The notes under the pieces were generated by a model. It was not told the DNA's origin. It searched no databases and was given only the letters and a program-made list of their open reading frames with translations. This document shows, piece after piece, positions 1 to 5,931 of a stretch of DNA of 16,886 nucleotides. A program made the position numbers and the translations under genes. This DNA is from Chloroflexota bacterium. GTDB lineage: Bacteria > Chloroflexota > Dehalococcoidia > SAR202 > UBA826. Position 1 is the first letter of the stretch; the number at the start of each line of letters is the position of its first letter. The stretch covers positions 2,676-19,561 of the forward strand of contig NZSI01000053.1 of the NCBI GenBank assembly GCA_002696685.1. The letters are read 5' to 3'.

Positions 1-48
1 GTGATGAATGCCTGCTCTCCTGTCGAAGTGAGGAAACATTTAAAATAA
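1..48 (+). CDS. C-terminal tail of an unidentified upstream gene (partial)
   Basis: Reading from base 1, frame 1 is open for 15 codons and ends in TAA at 46-48. That stop shares its last base with the ATG of the sugar kinase (TAATG), the usual arrangement of translationally coupled operon genes, so a real upstream gene probably ends here. The tail (…SPVEVRKHLK) is too short to identify. The kinase frame is also open back to base 1, so the short open stretch alone proves little. The stop/start overlap is the main argument. Confidence 0.4.
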   Translation: MMNACSPVEVRKHLK

Positions 49-980
49 TGCCAGACATGTTGAGCATAGGTGAATCCATGATAGAGCTTTTCTCAGAAGA
101 GCCCATGGACAGAGCCGAAACTTTCACGAGGTCTGTGGCAGGTGACAGCCTTAACATTATCGTTGCTGCCAGCAGATTAGGAACCAGCACTGGGTATATA
201 ACCAAGCTGGGCAATGACCCTTTTAAAGCTTATCTCCTAGATACTTTCACTTCGGAAGGAATAGATACAACCCACGTTTTGTCTAGCGACGGATTTAATG
301 CAGCACATTTTGTCACTGTCATGCCTGATGGAGACAGGGAGTTTGTTTACTACAGAAGTGGAAGTGCCCCATCAACCATAAAACCAAAAGAACTAAATCC
401 TGAATATATATCTGACGCAAAGATTATGCATTGCAGTGGCATCGCTCAGGCCATTTCATCAAGCTCACGGGCGGCAGTGCTCGCTGCCGCACAAATTGCC
501 CAATTGAACGGAGTGCTCGTCTCCTACGATCCAAACTACAGGCATCAACTTTGGGATCCTTCTGAAGCAAGAGAAGCTATGGAAGAGCTCATGCCCTACG
601 TCGATATATTTTTGCCAAGCGCACCTGCTGATTCCAAGGCACTGTTCGAAACTGATAACCCTCAGCAGGTCATTCTCGAAGCAAATCTTAGGGGAGTCGA
701 AACTGTGGTAGTGACTCTTGGAGAAGATGGGGCACTAATAGGAACTGCAAATGAGGTAATGCGACTAGAGCCTCTGCCAGCAGGGCCCGTCATCGATACA
801 ACTGGGGCGGGAGATTCCTTCAAAGGTGGATTTATTCATGGATTCCTTGAAGGAAAGTCCATTCTAGAGTCAGCTCTGATAGGCAACGTATGTGCCGGAA
901 TAACCATTACTGGAAGAGGGGCACTTGGTCCAATGCCTTACCGAGATGAAGTGTATGACAAGGTTAGAAATTTAAGCTAG
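48..980 (+). CDS. PfkB-family sugar kinase, 2-keto-3-deoxygluconate kinase-like
   Basis: This 310-residue protein is a cytoplasmic ribokinase/PfkB-fold kinase that should phosphorylate a sugar or sugar acid with ATP. The N-terminal GD-x-x-N element (G32-D33…N36) takes the place of the usual GG-x-x-N substrate motif and resembles KDGK enzymes, as does DPNYR-x-x-LW at 161-169. The C-terminal PfkB signature DTTGAGDSFKGG at 250-261 supplies the anion hole and catalytic base D256. Length is typical of the family. The ATG at 48 was chosen because a GTGAGGA ribosome-binding sequence lies about 13 bases upstream and the protein then begins just before the first beta strand (MLSIGES); the ATG at 57 is an alternative. 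KDG kinase is the best guess from the motifs, but fructokinase or another sugar specificity is possible. The zinc-ribbon gene follows after 15 bases. Confidence 0.88.
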   Translation: MPDMLSIGESMIELFSEEPMDRAETFTRSVAGDSLNIIVAASRLGTSTGYITKLGNDPFKAYLLDTFTSEGIDTTHVLSSDGFNAAHFVTVMPDGDREFVYYRSGSAPSTIKPKELNPEYISDAKIMHCSGIAQAISSSSRAAVLAAAQIAQLNGVLVSYDPNYRHQLWDPSEAREAMEELMPYVDIFLPSAPADSKALFETDNPQQVILEANLRGVETVVVTLGEDGALIGTANEVMRLEPLPAGPVIDTTGAGDSFKGGFIHGFLEGKSILESALIGNVCAGITITGRGALGPMPYRDEVYDKVRNLS

Positions 981-995
981 CGGAGATACCCAAAT

Positions 996-1178
996 ATGAA
1001 TGTACAGGAAAATGTACAATTCCTTATTAACAGCCTAGACCAGATACCCCCATGCGGCGGCTGCGGGATGCGGTGGAGCACAGGAGATTACGAATGCCCT
1101 CACTGTGGGGAGGATCTCGATGAAAATCTCACGGCCTGGGCGGAATCAGTTCTTAAACATTTTCCTACCCAGACCTGA
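996..1178 (+). CDS. Small zinc-ribbon protein
   Basis: This is a 60-residue protein with two Cys pairs, C20-G-G-C23 and C34-P-H-C37, separated by ten residues. That is the four-cysteine knuckle pattern of a zinc ribbon, likely binding one Zn. The rest is a short N-terminal segment and an acidic, probably helical C-terminal stretch containing LTAWAESVLKHF. It starts 15 bases after the sugar kinase, with GGAGA about 10 bases before the ATG, so it is probably in the same transcript. Many such proteins bind nucleic acid or another protein, but nothing here says which. It is small, but the Cys spacing, ribosome-binding site and operon spacing all argue that it is real. Confidence 0.72.
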   Translation: MNVQENVQFLINSLDQIPPCGGCGMRWSTGDYECPHCGEDLDENLTAWAESVLKHFPTQT

Positions 1179-1198
1179 ACAAATAACTAGCTATTTGT
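1179..1198. terminator. Weak hairpin between two convergent genes
   Basis: ACAAATA (1179-1185) and TATTTGT (1192-1198) are perfect inverted copies around a 6-base loop containing CTAG. The hairpin fills almost the whole 22-base gap between the stop codons of two converging genes, where a bidirectional terminator would be expected. The stem is AT-rich and no T-run follows on either strand, so it would be a poor intrinsic terminator. Confidence 0.25.
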
Positions 1199-1200
1199 AG

Positions 1201-1878
1201 CTATGAAGTGGCCCAGTCAACACCATTCAAAACAAGTTTTTGAAACCCTTCGTTCTGATGACTCTTTCCATCATGACCTAAAAGAGTAACAAATACTTTC
1301 CCAGACCCATACGATCGTGTCCACGCCAGAGGAAAAGTTCCCCCTACCATTTCAATTTCTTCCGCTCCTGCCCTGTTACGGCTATATGATCCACCATCAA
1401 ACTCAGCCGATAAAAAGACGTCATTGCCATCCCTGTAATCAATATTCATGTAGAGTTCGTCGTCAGTTTCAAAATCTGACAACCCCAAGGCCCCTGGGTG
1501 GGTATCATTCTTAACATTCACAGTAAATTGTCCGTAGGGCGGGTGAAAACTTTGACCCATTACCCAGCCACCCCCGGTAATATCCCCGTATCCATTCCAG
1601 GTATCAGGAACACACCCAGAAATATGTATACAAACAAACCCTTTACCGGAACTAATAAAGTTTTTTAGAGATTCTTGCTGCGACCCGTCTAGGGCTATTT
1701 CCCCTTCCCTCAATGTATTGAAGACCAAAGCGTCCGACGAATCTAATGTACCATCGGTCAATGCCTCTGCATCTTCTCTGAGTGTGACGTCGTGCCCAGC
1801 AGACTCCAAAAACCCTTTTAGAACGGGCGTAGACTCTTCATAGGGGTGGCTACCGCCACTCATTAGCAAAAGTTTCAT
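1201..1878 (-). CDS. ThuA-like domain protein (glutamine amidotransferase-like fold)
   Basis: This 225-residue protein matches the ThuA family, a class I glutamine-amidotransferase-like fold linked to trehalose and other sugar use. Its biochemical reaction is poorly defined. Visible family features are H11-P with E-STPVL at 15-20, GKGFVCIH at 78-85, GGGW at 102-105, HPPYG at 112-116, DELY at 140-143, PLAWTRSYGSGKVF at 183-196 and the C-terminal LGHD at 200-203 with DWA at 221-223. Length is normal and there is no signal peptide. A strong GGAGG ribosome-binding site lies 6-7 bases before the ATG. It is the last gene of the sulfurtransferase / arylsulfotransferase-like run, 57 bases after its neighbour. 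The family call is firm; the substrate is unknown. Confidence 0.85.
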   Translation of the reverse strand: MKLLLMSGGSHPYEESTPVLKGFLESAGHDVTLREDAEALTDGTLDSSDALVFNTLREGEIALDGSQQESLKNFISSGKGFVCIHISGCVPDTWNGYGDITGGGWVMGQSFHPPYGQFTVNVKNDTHPGALGLSDFETDDELYMNIDYRDGNDVFLSAEFDGGSYSRNRAGAEEIEMVGGTFPLAWTRSYGSGKVFVTLLGHDGKSHQNEGFQKLVLNGVDWATS

Positions 1879-1935
1879 TGGTTTCCTCCTATCAAACTTG
1901 AACTTTAAATTTTTAAACCCTTTGGTTCCATTGGA

Positions 1936-3090
1936 TCATGCTACTACGATCCTATTCAATGGAGCGGAATCAGTCCGCCCACCTCCGTACATACGATTAA
2001 TATTTTGATAACTCTGGGCCTCTAGTAAACGACCTTTGAATGCTGGGTGATCTGCGTTATATCTATGAGAGCGAAATACCATATTGGTCGGATCTCCTGT
2101 CCTGAGATCTGGGCATTGGAATGGGTTTATATATTCCCAAACGACATCTCCTTCACGAGTAACTTCAAACATCCTTCCAAACGCACCTTCACATATATGG
2201 GTGTTCCCATTAGGTAGTCTCTCGGCACTACTTATATGGAAACTGAAAAAAGCCATAGCAGGGGTTTCAGTGTATTCCCACTCAATTTCATTATTACTCG
2301 GATTAACTTCTATAATTCTTGATCTGTCTGCACCACGAGAATGGCTGCCATTGTCAAATATCTGGATATTACCGTTATCTAGAAATGTTGGGTGGTGCTG
2401 ATGCCAAACATTCCCGGGTCCCCATTTCCATAAAAATTTTCCAGTATCCCTACTAAGTATCCCTACAGTACTGGTATTACGAAAGCTAACAAGAAAATCA
2501 CCTTCAGGTGTGAGATTTAGACAATTGGCGTGTGTCCACTCCCTGCGGTGCTCTAAGGAACATATGACATCCTCCCCAAACGACAGAGCTTCAGAAATAT
2601 CCCATTCATTCACTGTATCACCACTGGGGGATACCTCTCTAATTATGTCTCCAAGTATTCTTGGTGGATCATCCTCCGAAGTATGTCCTCCCTTAACTTT
2701 CTGAGTGGTTTCTTCATCCAATTCCTTAAACAATAGGGCAACGGTGTTTCCGTTTTCCATACGTGCAAAATCGTGATGAAGCATAGGATCATCATAGCGC
2801 CAGACAACATTACCATCCCAATCGAGCTCAATGAGAGCACTTGAAGATCCTCCCAGGTTGTGCACCACCTCGACATCTGTTGGAGGCCTTGTCCTGCACA
2901 GAAGATTACCTTTGGGTATCAGGTAGGCGTAAACAATGCCTTCGTCGCTGTGCCACCTGTGTACAACATTCCCATCAACATCAAGTAGTGTCGCATGATC
3001 GCCACCGTTGGTGGTGAAGAGTGTGTATCCTCCGTATGACTCGGAGGATGTATAAATCAACCCTACCGGGTGATGGACAGATCTTCCCAT
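1936..3090 (-). CDS. Arylsulfotransferase (ASST)-like beta-propeller protein
   Basis: This 384-residue protein is built from repeated strands typical of a propeller: 'LLDVDGNVVHRW' (35-46), 'LIELDWDGNVVWRYD' (86-100), 'SPSGDTVNEWD' (154-164), 'TGKFLWKWGPG' (216-226), 'NNEIEWEY' (266-273) and 'TREGDVVWEY' (311-320). Conserved His/Arg positions match the arylsulfotransferase order: HHDF (105-108), THANCLN (186-192), R204-N205, HQHHP (230-234), FDNGSH (245-250), H285 and SHRY (341-344). PAPS-independent ASST enzymes move sulfate from one aryl sulfate to another phenol through a sulfo-histidine; whether this member does so is inference. Unlike the E. coli periplasmic enzyme it has no visible signal peptide. 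The ATG lies 20 bases after the TAA of the full-length sulfurtransferase and has no clear Shine-Dalgarno sequence, so translation may depend on coupling. Some family members may serve other roles. Confidence 0.8.
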   Translation of the reverse strand: MGRSVHHPVGLIYTSSESYGGYTLFTTNGGDHATLLDVDGNVVHRWHSDEGIVYAYLIPKGNLLCRTRPPTDVEVVHNLGGSSSALIELDWDGNVVWRYDDPMLHHDFARMENGNTVALLFKELDEETTQKVKGGHTSEDDPPRILGDIIREVSPSGDTVNEWDISEALSFGEDVICSLEHRREWTHANCLNLTPEGDFLVSFRNTSTVGILSRDTGKFLWKWGPGNVWHQHHPTFLDNGNIQIFDNGSHSRGADRSRIIEVNPSNNEIEWEYTETPAMAFFSFHISSAERLPNGNTHICEGAFGRMFEVTREGDVVWEYINPFQCPDLRTGDPTNMVFRSHRYNADHPAFKGRLLEAQSYQNINRMYGGGRTDSAPLNRIVVA

Positions 3091-3110
3091 GAGGTTCTTA
3101 TATCCCAGAC

Positions 3111-3959
3111 TTATTTGATGAGAGGTGTGTCATCTCTGTTCGCCCATTCTCCCATCGATCCATCGTAGTTTCGAATTCTTTCGTAGCCCAGCAGATGAAG
3201 TACAAACAGTCCGTGCGCCGCACGGATGCCACCCTGTCAATAGGTGACGACTTCCTTTTCGGGAGTGACCCCGGCTTCCGACAATATCTGGTTGATTTCC
3301 TCAGCCGATTTGAAAGTTTGATAACGATCGGTATTTACGAAATTTAGCCACTCCACATGCACAGACCCAGGAATTCTGCCAGCCCTAGAATTCCCTCTGT
3401 CATTTCTTCCATTCCATTCCCCATCTGATCTGACATCTAGAAATAAGGTATCCCCATCTTCTATTCTTTCGATTGCCCGATCTAAACTGCAAACAAGATC
3501 ATCTTGTGTTTTCGGAGTAAAAATAGCGTCTCCGGGAACATTCGAGTCAACTGAAACAGCTCGACCTTCGTCAAACCACTTCTTCCATCCACCATCAAGC
3601 ACTTTAGCGTTAGCATGCCCATAATAATTTAAAACCCACCAGAACCTAGTCGCCCAAAGACTACCGTTGCTGTCGTAGGAAATTACAGTTGTACTGTCAT
3701 CTATACCCATGCTTTCAAAAATATCTTTAGCTACATTGGGTTCTGCCACTAATGGATGACCTTTCGGATCATTAGCATAATCTGGATGCTTGATATAGTG
3801 GTGCACTTTTATACCAACAGCCCCTTTTATGTGTGCTCTTTGATAGGAATCAAACATGTCACAATCCACGATCACTAAATCTGGGTCGTCCAAATGGGCA
3901 CCTAGCCATTCTGTCGTCGCTAAAACATCCGAATTAACAAAATTTGAAGAGGACAACAC
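3111..3959 (-). CDS. Selenocysteine-containing two-domain rhodanese (SseA-like sulfurtransferase), in-frame TGA at codon 241
   Basis: Thiosulfate / 3-mercaptopyruvate sulfurtransferase-like protein of 282 residues if TGA 3237-3239 is read as selenocysteine. The N-terminal rhodanese domain (about 10-135) is the non-catalytic one: the loop position carries YDSNGSLWATR (95-105) with no Cys, followed by LDGGWKKW (121-128). The C-terminal domain (about 150-282) has LDVRS (174-178), GRIPGSVHV (194-202) and VVTY up to 240, then TGA. The frame then resumes with QGGIRAAHG, LLGYERIRNYDGSMGEW and a natural end at TAA (3111-3113). Normal enzymes have Cys-Q-G-G-I-R-A here, so the TGA replaces exactly the catalytic Cys. 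Stopping at 240 would lose the active loop and final helix, whereas 282 residues is the usual family length. Start is GTG with GGGGG four bases upstream; an in-frame TAA lies further up. A pseudogene or base-call error is the alternative, but the intact tail and hairpin argue against it. Confidence 0.85.
3206..3239 (-). promoter_or_regulatory. Candidate bacterial SECIS element directly after the in-frame TGA
   Basis: On the coding (minus) strand, TCCGTGC (3226-3220) and GCACGGA (3216-3210) form a perfect 7-bp stem closed by a GGC loop (3219-3217). A lower 4-bp stem, ACAG/CTGT (3237-3234 with 3209-3206), adds support across a 7-base one-sided bulge. The loop begins 17 bases after the TGA and its first two bases are G. 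Bacterial SECIS elements are generally described as a stem with a small apical loop carrying G in the first two positions, about 16-37 bases after UGA, to which SelB binds. The stem lies inside conserved coding sequence, so part of it could be coincidence. Confidence 0.72.
3237..3239 (-). other. In-frame TGA read as selenocysteine (Sec241)
   Basis: The codon sits between VVTY and QGGIRA, at the catalytic cysteine of the rhodanese active-site loop. One base change from TGC or TGT gives TGA. Selenocysteine nearly always replaces a redox or nucleophilic Cys in this way. The reading frame stays open, with family-typical sequence, for 41 further codons. Confidence 0.82.
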
Positions 3960-4006
3960 AAAACCCCCGATATCAATTTACTAGCCTAATTTTTGGAGCC
4001 ATTCAA

Positions 4007-4034
4007 TTGACTGGATAAAGGATAAACCAGTCAA
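4007..4034. repeat. 8-bp inverted repeat in the leader of the sulfurtransferase gene
   Basis: TTGACTGG (4007-4014) and CCAGTCAA (4027-4034) are perfect inverted copies around a 12-base AT-rich spacer. The repeat lies in the 125-base gap between the luciferase-like gene and the sulfurtransferase, downstream of the candidate extended -10 promoter at 4047-4055. It could be an operator, a leader hairpin, or a terminator of the upstream gene. There is no T-run directly after the stem on the minus strand, which weakens the terminator reading. Confidence 0.4.
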
Positions 4035-4046
4035 GAAAGTGGCGGG

Positions 4047-4072
4047 AGTATAACACAGGAAACAAACGTCAA
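4047..4072 (-). promoter_or_regulatory. Candidate promoter for the sulfurtransferase–ASST–ThuA genes
   Basis: On the minus strand, TGTTATACT (4055-4047) is an extended -10 box (TGn plus TATACT, five of six matching TATAAT). A TTGACG lies upstream at 4072-4067, but the spacing is only 14 bases, so the extended -10 would have to carry the promoter. It would give a leader of roughly 80 bases holding the inverted repeat at 4007-4034. It implies that these three genes can be expressed separately from the esterase/SDR genes. Confidence 0.35.
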
Positions 4073-4084
4073 TTTGTTGGCCCG

Positions 4085-5050
4085 TTACCTTTTGAAAGGA
4101 CGTGAAACCTTTAAATATGGAATTATGTCAGAAGTTAGTATTTCCAAGTGTTCCATATGATCGAAAACGGGGTTAAACATTAACATTTCCGCTCCCGAGT
4201 CCAAAACATCTTGCATACCTGATATACATTTTTCTGCTGAGCCCCAAACAGACACTTTCTCGGCAAGGTCACGGTTCCCGTAGTGAGAACCAAACCAGTC
4301 AGTAAGTCTCTTTAGTGCACGGTTCTCATCATCATCGACAGCCACATAGACTCGCTTGGATATGGTGAATTTACTTCTATCCTTTCCAAGCCTATTTAAC
4401 TGTGACCTAACAATCTGACAATGATCTCTAAATTGGCTGGTCGAGGTAGAGCCAGCCCCCATCCATCCCTCACCTCTGCTAGCAGATCTTTTTAAAGCTG
4501 CTTCGTGTCTGCCACCAAACCATATTGGCGGTCTTGGTTTTTGGACAGGCAAAGGAAGCATAGAAATATTTTCGAAGTCCCAAAATTCCCCGTGGAAAGA
4601 AGCTTTTTCTTGAGTCCATAACTTTTCTAAAACACTAAGGCATTCGTTGAAATGCCTCACTCTTTTTTCGCTTGGTGCTCCCAGCAGGGAATAAGTGTCA
4701 GGACGACCACCCAATGCATACCCAAGGATTAGTCGACCACCTGACAGATGATCCAATGTGCCAAGTTCTTTCGCAAGAATGAATGGATTTCTAGTTGTAG
4801 CAATTATTACAGCAGTCCCTAGACGTATGTCTTTTGTGATTGCAGACAAATAACTTAGAAGGTTTATTGGTTCGAGAGAATTGGCATCACCAATGATTTT
4901 CTCTTGCACCCATAAGCTTTCATACCCTAATGTTTCAGCTCTCGTTGCAAAACGTCTAACCAGGTCCAGGTCTGGGGGATCTTCTGTAAAAACCTGCGGT
5001 ACAGATATGCCAAAGGAAATTTTCGATTTAATACTAGTCATAAAACCCAC
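4085..5050 (-). CDS. Luciferase-like (LLM) flavin/F420-dependent oxidoreductase
   Basis: This is a 321-residue TIM-barrel protein of the bacterial luciferase-like superfamily, whose members use FMNH2 or F420 for monooxygenation or hydride transfer. Family marks are AETLGYESLWVQE (38-50), the barrel segment IRLGTAVI (75-82) followed by RNPFILAKELGTLDHLSGGRL (87-107), GYALGG at 110-115, and PPIWFGG in the middle. The C-terminal half is helical and ends in the usual '…EILTSDIIPYL' segment. No signal peptide. ATG 5050 and ATG 5041 are both possible starts and neither has a good ribosome-binding site. It lies 33 bases after the SDR gene, so the two are probably co-transcribed. Several LLM paralogues per genome are typical of SAR202 bacteria. 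Cofactor and substrate cannot be decided from motifs. Confidence 0.87.
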   Translation of the reverse strand: MGFMTSIKSKISFGISVPQVFTEDPPDLDLVRRFATRAETLGYESLWVQEKIIGDANSLEPINLLSYLSAITKDIRLGTAVIIATTRNPFILAKELGTLDHLSGGRLILGYALGGRPDTYSLLGAPSEKRVRHFNECLSVLEKLWTQEKASFHGEFWDFENISMLPLPVQKPRPPIWFGGRHEAALKRSASRGEGWMGAGSTSTSQFRDHCQIVRSQLNRLGKDRSKFTISKRVYVAVDDDENRALKRLTDWFGSHYGNRDLAEKVSVWGSAEKCISGMQDVLDSGAEMLMFNPVFDHMEHLEILTSDIIPYLKVSRPFKR

Positions 5051-5083
5051 ATTATGCGTAAAACAGCTTCAGTATCATGGTAA

Positions 5084-5896
5084 TTAATTCATTCTGAGAC
5101 CACCGGAAACATTAATGGCTTGCCCAGTGATATTATGGGCGTCATCAGAGGCCAGAAATGCCGCCAATTTCCCTATATCCTCTGGTGTTTGCTCTTTCTT
5201 CATCGGAATACTGACCTCGACACTCTTCTCAAATTTTTCTCTCCCTGTCAAACCCTCAAAGTGAGCATGGTCAAAGTCAATAAATGGGGGTCTATCAATA
5301 AGGTGTTCAAATAAAGGGGTCCATAGTAATCCAGGACAAATTGCATTTACGTTTACCTGGTAGGGTGCCAGCTGGAGCGCATGAGACTGAGTCCAACTGA
5401 CCACAGCAGCCTTTGATGCATTGTAGTGCGGTATTCCTGTATTCCCTTGCCGGGCTGCGATAGAGGCGATATTGATTATCTTTCCTTTTTTTCTGTTTTT
5501 CATATCCGTTTCTACCGCTTGGGAGACATTAACTACTCCCATTAAGTTAATTTCTATAACAGTTTTCCAATCATCGTCACTTGGTATACGCCGGGTCCAC
5601 CAACCATCTGCTCCTACGACGCCAGCGTTGTTAACCAGAATATCAATGGTTCCCAATCTATCAATTAGGTCTGATGCTACAGACTGAGCGGAGTCTTTAC
5701 TGGTTACGTCGAGAAAAATCGAATTCGATCTATTTCCCGACTTTCTTATTTCACTGGCAACTAGCTGAGCTGATTCTAGATCGACGTCGCTTACAACAAC
5801 GTTAGCCCCCTGAGCAGCAAGGACGATCGCTATCCCTTTACCGATTCCATTGGCTCCTCCGGTTACTAAAGCATTTTTCCCATTAAGATTAATCAA
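5084..5896 (-). CDS. Short-chain dehydrogenase/reductase (SDR), classical type
   Basis: This 270-residue Rossmann-fold oxidoreductase has a complete classical SDR set: TGGANGIG (12-19) for the dinucleotide, D37 at the end of the second strand (suggesting NAD rather than NADP), NNAG (89-92), N117, catalytic S145, Y158 and K162 in Y-x-x-x-K, and the C-terminal VSGG segment (263-266). It should oxidise an alcohol or reduce a ketone in the cytoplasm. A 30-residue insertion after CPGL (188-191) forms a long substrate lid, so it is not a plain FabG. The start is TTG, with GGGAG about 8 bases upstream and an in-frame TAG just before. The gene follows the esterase-like pseudoenzyme by 35 bases. Substrate unknown. 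Confidence 0.9.
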   Translation of the reverse strand: MINLNGKNALVTGGANGIGKGIAIVLAAQGANVVVSDVDLESAQLVASEIRKSGNRSNSIFLDVTSKDSAQSVASDLIDRLGTIDILVNNAGVVGADGWWTRRIPSDDDWKTVIEINLMGVVNVSQAVETDMKNRKKGKIINIASIAARQGNTGIPHYNASKAAVVSWTQSHALQLAPYQVNVNAICPGLLWTPLFEHLIDRPPFIDFDHAHFEGLTGREKFEKSVEVSIPMKKEQTPEDIGKLAAFLASDDAHNITGQAINVSGGLRMN

Positions 5897-5931
5897 AGCT
5901 ATGTCTCCCTAAGTACTCCTTTAAATTGCTG

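Noticed and set aside
1..48. Upstream extension of the sugar kinase to the window edge
   Set aside because: The frame is open, but the extra residues precede the normal first strand of the fold, a ribosome-binding site fits the ATG at 48, and another frame ends in TAATG there.
1176..1178. TGA ending the zinc-ribbon gene as another selenocysteine codon
   Set aside because: The frame closes with TAG three codons later; there is no family sequence beyond and no suitable hairpin.
1317..2704. Plus-strand open frames inside the ThuA and ASST-like genes
   Set aside because: They lie antisense to clearly recognisable proteins and show no motif of their own.
3237..3959. Sulfurtransferase as a complete 240-residue protein ending at TGA
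   Set aside because: It would end one residue before the active-site loop and lack about 40 conserved C-terminal residues that are present in frame right after the TGA. The read-through product has the normal family length.
3111..3959. Sulfurtransferase as a pseudogene with a nonsense mutation
   Set aside because: It has no other stop or frameshift, the tail is fully conserved, the TGA hits exactly the catalytic Cys, and a SECIS-like hairpin follows. Not fully excluded without read data.
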